DNA from: Salipaludibacillus keqinensis
Lineage (GTDB): Bacteria; Bacillota; Bacilli; Bacillales; Salisediminibacteriaceae
Direction: 5' to 3'
Assembly (NCBI RefSeq): GCF_003226325.1
Contig: NZ_PDOD01000004.1
Coordinates: 248,001 to 312,000 of the forward strand
DNA: 64,000 nucleotides
Positions 35,314 to 43,868 of this stretch are shown in pieces. Below the pieces are notes generated by a model, which was not told the origin of the DNA, searched no databases, and saw only the letters and a program-made list of their open reading frames with translations. Position 1 is the first letter of the stretch; each line of letters opens with the position of its first letter. Made by a program: the position numbers and the translations under genes.

Positions 35314-35596
35314 GCCTTCTTTTGTTTATGAAAAGTTTGAAAAAGGAACTATACTATAAATAAGGCTCTGGTAAATCATTTTGGCGATTTCTGTCATTGA
35401 TCTTTATGATAGTATTTATTTCGTTACCGCTTGTATTTTACGGAGATAGTCGGAATTACCTATACTTTTCCCTCTGCTCGTCTCGCTCTTTAGATAAAGA
35501 GTCTATAGGGCTCTATGAATCGTACTCTCTGTGTCATCAACAACGTTTAACTGAGCTTTAAATAATAGATAGAATCGAGAAGTGAGGAGTTAACAT

Positions 35597-36931
35597 ATGA
35601 AAAAAATAGATATTTTCGACGTGATTGGCATAGGTATCGGGCCATTTAATTTAGGTATGGCTGCATTATTAGAGGACAAAAAGGAGATTGAAGCTGTATT
35701 TTTTGATGAAACTCCTTCGTTTAATTGGCATCCAGGTATGCTGATAGAGGGAGCAGATTTACAAGTGCCCTTTCTAGCAGACTTAGTCACCTTTGCAGAC
35801 CCGACCAGTCGATTTAGTTTTATCAATTATTTACATAAGCACAATCGACTTTTTGCTTTTTATTTTTTTAACCGGTTTGATATCCCTCGCAGAGAATACA
35901 ATGACTATGCTCAATGGGTGGCAGGACTGCTTACAAATTGCCGCTTTGGAAAGAAAGTGGTTGATGTACTGGATCACGATGAGGGGGATAACTCTTACTA
36001 CGAGGTTGTCGTACAAGACAGAGAGTCAAATCAATTGGATCATTTTTTCACAAGAAATGTGATCGTAGCAACAGGTAGTAAACCGATGATTCCAGGTGAT
36101 TTTGATAGGTTTCCTTCTGAAGATATTCTACACACTAGTCAGTACCAATATTTTGAAGAGGCGTTAAGTGAGGCGGATTCTATCTTGATCACTGGTTCTG
36201 GCCAAAGTGCAGCGGAAGTGTTTCTTGACCAGTTACAAAAGCAACAAAGAGGAACACCCCACCTTCATTGGATTACTCGGTCTTCAGGATTTTTTCAACT
36301 AGAGGCAGGAAAGTTAGGTCAGGAAGTTTTTTCAGCTGATTACATTGATTATTTTCATAAGCTTCCTTTTGAGAAACGTAAGAATGAATTGCCAAACCTT
36401 GCTCAGCTTCGTAATGGGGTTGAGGAATCGACGCTACATGAAATATACGATTTACTTTATCACCGATCCGTTCACACTAATGAACCGAATGTAAACATAC
36501 AAGCGAATACAGAAATAAAAGAAATTGAGAAAGGTAGCAAAGGTTATATTGTTCACTGTCACCAGTGGCAACAAGAGGAATCGTTCACCTTGACTGTGGA
36601 TAAAGTAGTATTAGCTACAGGATATCAGCCAAGCACACCAAAATGGATGCAGAAATTTGACAAACTGATCAAATGGGATGCGGATGGACGGTATGCCGTT
36701 ACAAGAGATTATCGTTTAGTATTTAAGAAGGAGCGGCCTCATCAAATATTCACTTTGACAAATCTAGAGCACTCTCACGGGCCAGGGGCAACGAACTTAG
36801 CCTTATCTGTTCAACGGAATATAACGATCATCAATCAATTAACAGGTAAAGAAGTATACCCAGAGCAGCGGAATTCTGTGTTTCAAAACTTTGGAGTAGA
36901 TCAGCTGAACCAGAAGAACCAGTGGTCTTAA
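35597..36931 (+). CDS. Lysine/ornithine N-hydroxylase family flavoprotein
   Basis: This 444-residue N-hydroxylating monooxygenase has the FAD motif DVIGIGIGPFNLGMAAL (about 8-24), the substrate/FAD segment FNWHPGMLIEGADLQVPFLADL, the NADPH motif LITGSGQSAAEVF (about 196-208) and the late ATGY motif (VVLATGYQPS). These enzymes hydroxylate the side-chain amine of lysine or ornithine, the first step to hydroxamate siderophores. The siderophore synthetase, acyltransferase and transporter genes that usually sit next to it are absent. ATG follows GAGGAG. IucD and SidA-type substrates cannot be told apart by eye. Confidence 0.87.
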   Translation: MKKIDIFDVIGIGIGPFNLGMAALLEDKKEIEAVFFDETPSFNWHPGMLIEGADLQVPFLADLVTFADPTSRFSFINYLHKHNRLFAFYFFNRFDIPRREYNDYAQWVAGLLTNCRFGKKVVDVLDHDEGDNSYYEVVVQDRESNQLDHFFTRNVIVATGSKPMIPGDFDRFPSEDILHTSQYQYFEEALSEADSILITGSGQSAAEVFLDQLQKQQRGTPHLHWITRSSGFFQLEAGKLGQEVFSADYIDYFHKLPFEKRKNELPNLAQLRNGVEESTLHEIYDLLYHRSVHTNEPNVNIQANTEIKEIEKGSKGYIVHCHQWQQEESFTLTVDKVVLATGYQPSTPKWMQKFDKLIKWDADGRYAVTRDYRLVFKKERPHQIFTLTNLEHSHGPGATNLALSVQRNITIINQLTGKEVYPEQRNSVFQNFGVDQLNQKNQWS

Positions 36932-36965
36932 TGGGCTAACTTAATTAAAAAAATATGCGCAACAA

Positions 36966-37001
36966 AAAGGCAGATCCAAGTTCCCCCTAGGATCTGCCTT
37001 T
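36966..37001. terminator. Bidirectional terminator
   Basis: AAAGGCAGATCC and its complement form a 12-bp stem between convergent genes. Confidence 0.85.
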
Positions 37002-37032
37002 AAAATGATGATTTCTTATTACCGCATTATAG

Positions 37033-37542
37033 CTATGCGGTTTGGCTAAGGGGCGTCTGTTGTTTTGTTTTGAACAGTTTAGCACGAAGGTAAGGAATCA
37101 CGTAGTAATCTCCCCCAAATTTACCGGCGTTGTGACCAGCTACTAGAATAAAGATTGTTAACAAGACTAAGAATGGATTTGAAGAAACCGTTCCTGCAAA
37201 CATAAAGGCAAAGTTCATAACAATTCCAAAGAATGCAGCAGCTGTTGTTAACACTCCAAGAATTAATCCAAGCCCTACAAGAAATTCTCCCCAAGCGACC
37301 ATAAAGCTAAATACTCCTGCATTTGGCAAAGCAAAGCTTTCAATAAAAGCATGATAGGTTGGATACGTTTCGATAACAGCTTCGTTATTTACAGCACCTG
37401 TCAAATACCCACTAGCATCAAAAGTTTCTCCACCTGTGATTTTCCCCCAACCAGAAGTCAACCACTGCCACCCAATGTATATACGGAGAAAAGTCAACAC
37501 GCTAGCAGCAATTTTGTTGTTTCGAATGAAATCCATAAACAT
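37033..37542 (-). CDS. DoxX-family membrane protein
   Basis: This 169-residue protein has four helices: VLTFLRIYIGWQWLTSGWGKI, AGVFSFMVAWGEFLVGLGLILG, AAFFGIVMNFAFMFAG and PFLVLLTIFILVAGHNAGKFGGDYYVIP (in part). The pattern is that of the DoxX/thiosulfate:quinone oxidoreductase-DoxD family; many bacterial members have no proven function. The ATG at 37540-37542 lies six bases after AGAGGG; the longer TTG frame begins inside that site. A 16-bp perfect palindrome lies upstream. Confidence 0.78.
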   Translation of the reverse strand: MFMDFIRNNKIAASVLTFLRIYIGWQWLTSGWGKITGGETFDASGYLTGAVNNEAVIETYPTYHAFIESFALPNAGVFSFMVAWGEFLVGLGLILGVLTTAAAFFGIVMNFAFMFAGTVSSNPFLVLLTIFILVAGHNAGKFGGDYYVIPYLRAKLFKTKQQTPLSQTA

Positions 37543-37613
37543 ATAAATCCCTCTTTTCAATAAGAATAATAATTTCAGTTTTGTCTAAGTGCCGGTCATC
37601 AGTTTTTAGATGT

Positions 37614-37629
37614 GTTAGTGATCACTAAC
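37614..37629. promoter_or_regulatory. Perfect 16-bp palindrome upstream of doxX
   Basis: GTTAGTGATCACTAAC is fully symmetric and lies 72 bp before the doxX start, the size and place of an operator for a dimeric repressor (MarR, HxlR or TetR type cannot be told apart). Confidence 0.5.
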
Positions 37630-37764
37630 TAAGTTGGTTCAAGTATATAATAGGTTGCCAGCGTATGAATGTCATAAAAGTGACCATTTAGTAGCAAACT
37701 GATGTCTAATTTGTGAAATAATACACATATTATTTTTATAACTATAAATATGGTGGAAATGAAA

Positions 37765-37809
37765 CTCACAAAAAAAGAAAGAGGATACCCAAAACCTTTT
37801 GGGTATCCT
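37765..37809 (-). terminator. Terminator of acyP
   Basis: AGGATACCCAAAA and its complement form a 13-bp stem with a two-base centre; on the minus strand it is followed by CTTTCTTTTTTT. Confidence 0.8.
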
Positions 37810-37905
37810 GTCATTTAACAATTTTTTCCTAATAATTCCTCTAGTTTTCGTCCTAATCTTTAGGGTCATTCTACGTATCTCAAGCGCGAGAACCGTCCTC
37901 CCTGG

Positions 37906-38178
37906 TTACGAACAAATTGAAAACGATTCTTCATTATTTTTGGTTTCTATTTCTTTTGTTATTACTTTTTCTACTTTCGCAGGAAATCTTGCATTTTCAA
38001 GCGACGATAACAATGAATTTATTTGATCTGTATTACCTTGGACTTCTAATTCTACCGCCCCGTCCGTTTTATTCCGAACCCATCCAGTGAGATTCCGCTC
38101 ACTTGCACTTAACTGTGTATGATATCGAAAACCAACACCTTGAACACGTCCATCTACAATTACGTGATATCGTTTCAT
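37906..38178 (-). CDS. acyP: Acylphosphatase
   Basis: This 90-residue enzyme hydrolyses acyl phosphates. The substrate loop GRVQGVGFRYHTQ carries the catalytic Arg, and LTGWVRNKTDGAVELEVQG carries the catalytic Asn. ATG follows GGAGGTGG by four to six bases; the longer frame (to 38220) adds 14 residues in front of that site and is not preferred. Transcribed away from the tatA-arrA operon. Confidence 0.92.
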   Translation of the reverse strand: MKRYHVIVDGRVQGVGFRYHTQLSASERNLTGWVRNKTDGAVELEVQGNTDQINSLLSSLENARFPAKVEKVITKEIETKNNEESFSICS

Positions 38179-38384
38179 TTTATCCACCTCCAAGTAGACT
38201 TCCTCTGAATTTATTCCCATTCCAGATCAAACTTACACTTTTTAAAAATTAAATATTTAAGTGTTATTACTATCAATAAACAGTTTTGTTCATTTTTTCA
38301 CAAATATGACACTAGATCTTTTCTGTTTGTTCACAAGTGACTCCACTGTAAGTTTTTATAGAAATATATAATGAAACTGTAGTA

Positions 38385-38400
38385 AGTGATATAAATCACA
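38385..38400. promoter_or_regulatory. Fnr-like box before the arr operon
   Basis: AGTGATATAAATCACA fits the Bacillus Fnr/CRP half-site pattern TGTGA-N6-TCACA with one mismatch. It lies about 51 bp upstream of a TATAAT (38444-38449) that has no good -35, consistent with activation under oxygen limitation. Confidence 0.65.
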
Positions 38401-38401
38401 A

Positions 38402-38418
38402 TTGAGAAAGTGTCTCAA
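38402..38418. promoter_or_regulatory. Second dyad before the arr operon
   Basis: TTGAGA-N5-TCTCAA is a perfect six-base inverted repeat directly after the Fnr-like box and upstream of the -10. It may bind a second, arsenic-related regulator; identity unknown. The rest of the 38179-38529 gap shows nothing further. Confidence 0.4.
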
Positions 38419-38443
38419 GTGAACTTCAAGGAATAAAGCACTT

Positions 38444-38449
38444 TATAAT
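38444..38449 (+). promoter_or_regulatory. Candidate -10 element of the arr operon
   Basis: TATAAT is present, but the hexamer 17 bp upstream (GAACTT) is a poor -35, which suggests an activator-dependent promoter. Confidence 0.5.
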
Positions 38450-38529
38450 CTATAACAACGTTTAGCCAAGACCACCAAGTTTATCGTATCGATTGCTTCA
38501 TAATGAAATGAAAAAAGGGGGGAGAGAAC

Positions 38530-38733
38530 ATGCCAGCTAATATCGGAATACCAGGCTTGATATTGATTTTAATTATCGCACTAATTATTTTCGGACCGAA
38601 GAAATTACCGCAGATGGGAAAAGCACTCGGGGATACATTAAAAGAGTTTAAAAAATCAACGAGAGAGTTAACCGAAGATGCTAATGATGAACCTACTCAT
38701 TCGACTTCAGTAGATGAAAAGTCAAGCTCTTAA
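38530..38733 (+). CDS. tatA: Twin-arginine translocase subunit TatA
   Basis: This 67-residue protein has a short N-terminal membrane helix ([22 protein letters not shown]), the TatA hinge [14 protein letters not shown], an amphipathic helix and a charged tail. It forms the pore component for export of folded proteins. It lies 41 bp before the Tat-signal-bearing arrA and after its own AAGGGGGG site, so it is probably a dedicated TatA for the reductase. No tatC is in the window. Confidence 0.93.
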   Translation: MPANIGIPGLILILIIALIIFGPKKLPQMGKALGDTLKEFKKSTRELTEDANDEPTHSTSVDEKSSS

Positions 38734-38774
38734 ATCTATCAAACTTAGAGGGAAATTAATTGGAGGTGGAAGTT

Positions 38775-41333
38775 GTGAAATTGAACAGAAGAAATTTTCT
38801 TAAAGCGTCAGCTCTAACAGGGTTGTTTGCAGCTGGTGCAACTCAGACGAAACCAGTCTTGAATGCATTTTCAACGAAGGCACAAGCAAGTGAAGAAAAC
38901 AAGCCACAAGGAGAATGGATCGCCAGTGTTTGCCAGGGCTGTACCGCTTGGTGTGCCGTACAAATCTATCGCATTGATGGAAGGGCGACAAAAGTGAGAG
39001 GTAATCCTAATGCAAAAGCAAATCACGGTCACTCTTGTGTAAGATCACATATCGGATTGCAGCAAGTCTACGATCCTGACCGTGTGAAACAACCAATGAA
39101 ACGAACGAATCCAAAAAAAGGAAGAGACGAAGATCCGAAATTTGTGCCAATTTCTTGGGAAGAAGCAATGGATACAATTGCTGACAAAATTATCGAACTT
39201 AGAGAAAATAACGAAACACATAAATTCTCTGTCTGGAGAGGACGCTATACCGCATTGAATGGAATCCTCTATGGGGCTATGCCTAAAATCATCGGTTCAC
39301 CAAATAATGTATCTCATAGTTCCATCTGTGCAGAATCAGAGAAGTTTGGACGTTATTATACTGAAAGGTATTGGGGGTATGCTGATTATGATCACGAAAA
39401 TACCTATTATGAAATTTTCTGGGGAGGCGACCCTATTTCATCCAATCGGCAAGTCCCTCACACGGCCAGCATTTGGGGAGATTTAAAAAGTCGTGCAAAA
39501 TTAGCTTGTATTGACCCAAGATTTTCAACAACCGCTGCAAAGTCAGATGAATGGCTCCCTGTTATTCCAGGTGAAGACGGAGCATTAGCGACAGCGATAG
39601 CTCATGTATTACTAACAGAAGAATTATGGTATAAGCCATTTGTTGGAGATTTTAAAGACGGTGTGAATCGATTTGAGGTAGGAAAAACGGTCAATGAAGA
39701 TGATTTTGAAGAAATTCAAACCCATGGTGTGGTGAAATGGTGGAACTTGGCCCTAAAAGACGCAACACCTGAATGGGCATCAGAAAGAGCTGGTATTCCA
39801 GCTGAACAAATTTATAGAGTAGCAAGAGACTTTGGTCGAGCAGCACCAAAATGCATATCTTTCTCCTCACCGGGATCAAGCATGGTTGTTCGAGGTGGTT
39901 ATACAGCTATGGCTCAAGCAGCATTAAATGGATTAGTAGGATCTGCTGATAACGAAGGCGGGGTTATCTGCGGAGGGGAAAGTTGTCCTGTTAACGATTT
40001 TCCTGAGTTTGAGAGTTATATAGATTCTATTGCAGAACAAGGAAATAGCATGGAACGGATTGACCATGGTGGAAGATTAGAGTTTCCAGCTTTGAAAGAT
40101 AGTAAATCTGGTGGGGTAAAGTTAACAAATACAGTAGCAGACGCGATCTTAAATCAAGACCCGTATGACTTAAAAGTAGTCTTGAGCTACTGGACTAATT
40201 TTAATTTCAGTAATCAGGGGACTGAACGATGGGATGAAGCTTTAGCAAAGATACCGTTTATGGTCCATATGACTGTGAACCCTGCTGAACAAACACATTT
40301 TGCAGATATTGTCTTACCAGTTCCACACTCTATGTTTGAGAGATTGAGTCCTGTCCGAGGAAGTAATGGGAATTTACACACTCATCTCCATATGCAAAAT
40401 AAAGTCATAGAATCACCATTTGATATTAAAGTCGATGAAACAGAAATTCCATGGATGATTGGCGAAGCATTGGAGAAGAAGGGTTTTTCTAATCTTATTG
40501 ATTACTTCCGAAACGAGTTTGCTGATCCTGAAACTGGAAAGAGTCCTGAAAATGAAGAAGAATTCAACGAAATTGCCACAAAAATGTATACTCAGCCACT
40601 TTGGGATCTTTCCTATGAAAAAGAAGGAGACAAGATCAATGGATGGGAAGAATTAAAAGAAATAGGAACATGGAATTCGATTCCATATCGGTTCCGTCAA
40701 AAATGGGATGGAAATTGGGGAACAGAGACCGGGCAGTTTGAATTTTACAGTGAAACGTTAAAAGCGGCATTGCAAGAACATGCAGATAAACATAATGCAA
40801 CGATTGATGAGGTTATGGAAGCAGCGATGCAAACTGAACGAGGAGAGATGGCTTTCGTTCCTCATTACGAACCGGCTTATCGTGTAGGCGATGATGAAAA
40901 AGATAAATATCCATTCATCTTCTCTGAGCACCGTTCAAAATTAAACAGAGAAGCGCGTTCTGCTAATACGTCATGGTATCAAGAATTCAAGGATGTAGAT
41001 CCAGGAGATGAAGCTTGGGACGATGTTGTAAAAATAAACCCTAAGGATGCTAAAGAATTAAGAATTCAAAATGGAGACAACGTAAAATTAACAACGCCAA
41101 CAGGTACGATAACGGTCAAAGCTAAACTATGGGAAGGCACTCGCCCGGGTGTCGTTAGTAAGTGTTATGGTCAGGGACATTGGGCATACGGTCATATCGC
41201 ATCTCTCGATCGAAAAAAACAAATTGCTCGTGGTGGAAACAACAATACAATTTTAGCTCCAGTTCATGAAGCAATGAGTGGAAGCGGAGCGAGACATGGT
41301 GGTCAGACGAGAGTAAGAGTCGAAAAAGTATAG
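38775..41333 (+). CDS. arrA: Respiratory arsenate reductase catalytic subunit ArrA
   Basis: This 852-residue DMSO-reductase-family molybdoenzyme carries a Tat signal (NRRNFLK, then a hydrophobic stretch) and an N-terminal [4Fe-4S] site C53-x2-C56-x3-C60-x27-C88. The probable Mo ligand is Cys185 in HSSICAESEKFG. The RGRYT motif (155-159) is the ArrA form, where arsenite oxidase ArxA has GRGWG, and RYYTERYWGY (193-202) matches the ArrA primer motif. Arg157, Lys190 and Tyr202 lie -28, +5 and +17 from the Cys, as I recall for Arg165, Lys198 and Tyr210 around Cys193 in Shewanella ArrA. It reduces arsenate to arsenite outside the membrane. GTG 38775 follows GGAGGTGG. A polysulfide reductase is the main alternative. 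Confidence 0.87.
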   Translation: MKLNRRNFLKASALTGLFAAGATQTKPVLNAFSTKAQASEENKPQGEWIASVCQGCTAWCAVQIYRIDGRATKVRGNPNAKANHGHSCVRSHIGLQQVYDPDRVKQPMKRTNPKKGRDEDPKFVPISWEEAMDTIADKIIELRENNETHKFSVWRGRYTALNGILYGAMPKIIGSPNNVSHSSICAESEKFGRYYTERYWGYADYDHENTYYEIFWGGDPISSNRQVPHTASIWGDLKSRAKLACIDPRFSTTAAKSDEWLPVIPGEDGALATAIAHVLLTEELWYKPFVGDFKDGVNRFEVGKTVNEDDFEEIQTHGVVKWWNLALKDATPEWASERAGIPAEQIYRVARDFGRAAPKCISFSSPGSSMVVRGGYTAMAQAALNGLVGSADNEGGVICGGESCPVNDFPEFESYIDSIAEQGNSMERIDHGGRLEFPALKDSKSGGVKLTNTVADAILNQDPYDLKVVLSYWTNFNFSNQGTERWDEALAKIPFMVHMTVNPAEQTHFADIVLPVPHSMFERLSPVRGSNGNLHTHLHMQNKVIESPFDIKVDETEIPWMIGEALEKKGFSNLIDYFRNEFADPETGKSPENEEEFNEIATKMYTQPLWDLSYEKEGDKINGWEELKEIGTWNSIPYRFRQKWDGNWGTETGQFEFYSETLKAALQEHADKHNATIDEVMEAAMQTERGEMAFVPHYEPAYRVGDDEKDKYPFIFSEHRSKLNREARSANTSWYQEFKDVDPGDEAWDDVVKINPKDAKELRIQNGDNVKLTTPTGTITVKAKLWEGTRPGVVSKCYGQGHWAYGHIASLDRKKQIARGGNNNTILAPVHEAMSGSGARHGGQTRVRVEKV

Positions 41334-41366
41334 TCAAATCTTTTAAAAGGTATGGAGGTGACGGTA

Positions 41367-42056
41367 ATGACTAATAAAAATTATGCCATGACGATCGATT
41401 TACAATCATGTATAGGCTGTTCGTCATGTGCGGTTGTTTGTAAAAATGAGAATAATACCGATACAGGGATGAACTGGATGCATTTTATTAAAAATGAATC
41501 AGGAACTTTTCCCAATGTGAGTTATGAATATATTCCTGCTTTGTGTAATCACTGCGATAATGCTCCTTGTGTGAAAGCTTGTCCTGTTACCGCAATGTAT
41601 AAAGACGAAAATGGTTTGACCTTGCACGATGCTGATAAGTGTATTGGCTGTAAAGCTTGTATGGCTTCTTGTCCGTACGGTGTTATCTCCTACAATAAGA
41701 AAGATCCTCATGATTACTGGTCTCAGCAGGAATCTTGGAGTGAACTGTCTGCAACACCTGCTGAAGTTCAAGAAAAATCAGGGGCCAAATTGCCATATTA
41801 CAATCCAGAGCGGGATTACAATTATGAAGCCATTCGCTATCGAGGAATCGTTGAAAAATGTCAGCTTTGTGATCATCGATTAGCCAGAGATGAACAACCT
41901 TATTGTGTGACGAGGTGTCCTTCGGAAGCGATGTACGTGGGAGACTTGAATGATCCAGATGACAAAATTCATCAAATCTTATCCGATGATCATAAAACGT
42001 TAAAAGATGAATTAGGAACAAAACCGAAAGTATTTTACGTTAGAAATTTTAAATAA
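41367..42056 (+). CDS. arrB: ArrB-like four-cluster ferredoxin subunit
   Basis: This 229-residue electron-transfer subunit has four [4Fe-4S] sites: CIGCSSCAVVC near the N-terminus, CNHCDNAPCVKACP, CIGCKACMASCPYG, and a split CQLC...CVTRCP. This is the DmsB/PsrB/ArrB pattern; it has no Tat signal and would be co-exported with ArrA. ATG 41367 lies seven bases after GGAGGTG. It starts 33 bp after arrA and passes electrons from the NrfD-type membrane subunit to the ArrA cluster. Confidence 0.88.
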   Translation: MTNKNYAMTIDLQSCIGCSSCAVVCKNENNTDTGMNWMHFIKNESGTFPNVSYEYIPALCNHCDNAPCVKACPVTAMYKDENGLTLHDADKCIGCKACMASCPYGVISYNKKDPHDYWSQQESWSELSATPAEVQEKSGAKLPYYNPERDYNYEAIRYRGIVEKCQLCDHRLARDEQPYCVTRCPSEAMYVGDLNDPDDKIHQILSDDHKTLKDELGTKPKVFYVRNFK

Positions 42057-42079
42057 GAGTTTAGAGGGTGTGAGTAACG

Positions 42080-42688
42080 ATGGAGCAGCAAATCTTAGGG
42101 GAGTTTCATTATAAAGCAAATGTGTTCAAAATTCTAAGTGAGTTATTTAAAAAGCCGGCGGAAGAACATAAAGAGCTCTTTCCTATTTTAGATGAAGCAA
42201 TGTATTCAATTTACCCAGAGCTTCAAAAAGAAAGTACAAAGTTAGCTGAACTATTTGACCAAAATGAACAGATGTTAATTGATTATGCGAAACTATTTGT
42301 TGGCCCTTTTGATATGCTAGCCCCCCCATACGGATCTGTTTATTTAGAAGAAGGAAGAAGGTTGCTGGGTGAGTCTACTGCACATGTTCAAAAGCTTTAC
42401 GAACAAGCAGGAATCGAAAAGATGGAATCTTTTCATGAACCGGCAGATCACATATCTGTGGAGCTTGAATTTATTTACTATTTGTACTTTAAGTACATTG
42501 AAACAAATGAATTGAAATATTTGAATATATTAAAGGAATTTATCGATCGGCACTTAGGACGGTGGATTAGTCTTTTCACAGATAAAATGGTCAAAAACTC
42601 AGTTCATAGCTATTACAAGCAATTAGGCATTCTCACAAAAAGTATTTTTGAAGCAGAAAAGAAAGTTTTGCGTCCAGCAACAGTTTAA
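42080..42688 (+). CDS. arrD: TorD-family chaperone, ArrD
   Basis: This 202-residue all-helical cytosolic protein has the TorD/DmsD motifs YAKLFVGPFDMLAPPYGSVY (about 73-92) and EPADHISVELEFIYYL (about 124-139). Such chaperones bind the Tat signal and apo-enzyme and hold export until the molybdenum cofactor is inserted. Its place directly behind arrB makes ArrA the likely client. ATG follows GAGGGTG. Confidence 0.88.
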   Translation: MEQQILGEFHYKANVFKILSELFKKPAEEHKELFPILDEAMYSIYPELQKESTKLAELFDQNEQMLIDYAKLFVGPFDMLAPPYGSVYLEEGRRLLGESTAHVQKLYEQAGIEKMESFHEPADHISVELEFIYYLYFKYIETNELKYLNILKEFIDRHLGRWISLFTDKMVKNSVHSYYKQLGILTKSIFEAEKKVLRPATV

Positions 42689-42742
42689 GACCTAATAGTA
42701 ATTCCAAAGTGAACTTACAAATCATTCGAGGAGGTGAAGAAG

Positions 42743-43843
42743 ATGTGGCAACGGTTGTTCTATCGCAGAGTGAAAGAAAGATCTTCTATTCGTTTCAATG
42801 AAAAAAGTTGTTTGCGAGAAAGGTATAAAAACAGTACTTGTGATAAGTGTGTCGCTGTTTGTCCTAATGAAGCTTTTTCAATTGTAGATAACAAAATCAA
42901 ATTGGAAGAAGACCGTTGTCACAATTGTCACCTTTGTGTTCATTCATGCCCAACCGAAGCTTTGTACTACGAATCTGAGATGATCAGTAAATATGAAACG
43001 CGAATCGCACAAAAAGAGTCTGTCACGTTTACATGCCAGCGCCAAGCGTCAAGCGAGGGGAATGATGTTGCACTACCTTGTTTACAAGCTTTGACGCCTG
43101 AATATTTTATGATAAGTGAGTTGTATGATAAGACAAGTGAAGTGTTCTGTGACGGTGATATATGTAAGACATGTGAAATGAAATGGGACCCTTTAGAGGG
43201 ATTGGTTTGGTTGAAAGATTGGAATGAACAATTGAAAGGAGAAAGAAGAATAACTGTTTCTTCAGATGAAAATATGAAAATAGGTAAGAAAAGAACATAC
43301 AATCGAAGAGAGCTTTTTAAGATGACTTCTGAAGAGACGAAAAGTCAAATAGGTGACTTTGTCTTAGGTTCGTATGAAGAAATCGCTAGTTTTAAAGATA
43401 AAATCAACCACACCCAGAAAAGAAAGTATCTCCTGGGCTTTCTTCGAGCTAACGAACAATACCTTAACCAGGGAGATTTAGGTGTACTTCCACAAAAACT
43501 TCAAGCGACAAAAATAGAAGTAGACAACAAATGTACAATTTGTCAAAAATGTTCCAGTATTTGTCCGACGGGAGCGTTAAAAGTAGTTGAGGGGGAAGAA
43601 GCGGCGTCTTTGCAGTTTTACACAGATCAATGCATTGATTGTGATATTTGTGAAGCTGCTTGTAAACATGTTTATAAAAAGCCGGTTAGAAGATTGTCAG
43701 ATCTATTGGAAAGTCATGTGTTACAAATTATTAATCAAGATACATGTCCAAAATGTGGTTTCAAGAAAAACGTTAACCATCCTTCATGTGAAGATTGTGA
43801 AGTGAAAGAAGAAAAGAAACGGTCATTATTATCTGACTGGTGA
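42743..43843 (+). CDS. Polyferredoxin associated with the arr operon
   Basis: This 366-residue protein has [4Fe-4S] motifs at both ends. An N-terminal pair is C-x9-CDKCVAVCP (about 23-40) and CHNCHLCVHSCP (about 59-69). A middle part has scattered cysteines (FTCQR, LPCLQ, DGDICKTCEM). A C-terminal pair is CTICQKCSSICP and CIDCDICEAAC, and a zinc-ribbon-like CPKCG...CEDC ends the chain. There is no signal peptide. ATG 42743 follows GGAGGTG. It sits between the chaperone and the membrane subunit; it may feed electrons or help cluster or cofactor maturation. I cannot name a characterised homologue (ArrE-like or NapF-like at best). Confidence 0.75.
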   Translation: MWQRLFYRRVKERSSIRFNEKSCLRERYKNSTCDKCVAVCPNEAFSIVDNKIKLEEDRCHNCHLCVHSCPTEALYYESEMISKYETRIAQKESVTFTCQRQASSEGNDVALPCLQALTPEYFMISELYDKTSEVFCDGDICKTCEMKWDPLEGLVWLKDWNEQLKGERRITVSSDENMKIGKKRTYNRRELFKMTSEETKSQIGDFVLGSYEEIASFKDKINHTQKRKYLLGFLRANEQYLNQGDLGVLPQKLQATKIEVDNKCTICQKCSSICPTGALKVVEGEEAASLQFYTDQCIDCDICEAACKHVYKKPVRRLSDLLESHVLQIINQDTCPKCGFKKNVNHPSCEDCEVKEEKKRSLLSDW

Positions 43844-43868
43844 GAAAGATTCAAAGGAGGGAGTTCAA

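Larger units (their letters stand above)
35171..35596. other. Intergenic region before the N-hydroxylase gene
   Basis: This 426-bp gap holds direct repeat copy 2 (35185-35204), the terminator at 35283-35313 and about 280 bp of further sequence. I looked for a Fur box, expected before siderophore genes, and saw none. Confidence 0.5.

Noticed and set aside
35300-35596. Fur box before the N-hydroxylase gene
   Set aside because: No stretch close to the 19-bp GATAATGATAATCATTATC consensus was found on either strand.
37906-38220. Longer acylphosphatase with a 14-residue extension
   Set aside because: The ribosome binding site GGAGGTGG lies inside that extension and the shorter form has the normal family length.
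38775-41333. ArxA-type arsenite oxidase or polysulfide/thiosulfate reductase as identity of the molybdoenzyme
   Set aside because: The active-site region has RGRYT, not the ArxA GRGWG, and the RYYTExYWGY and Cys-Lys-Tyr spacing fit ArrA. The adjacent arsenite efflux genes also point to arsenic. A tree would settle it.
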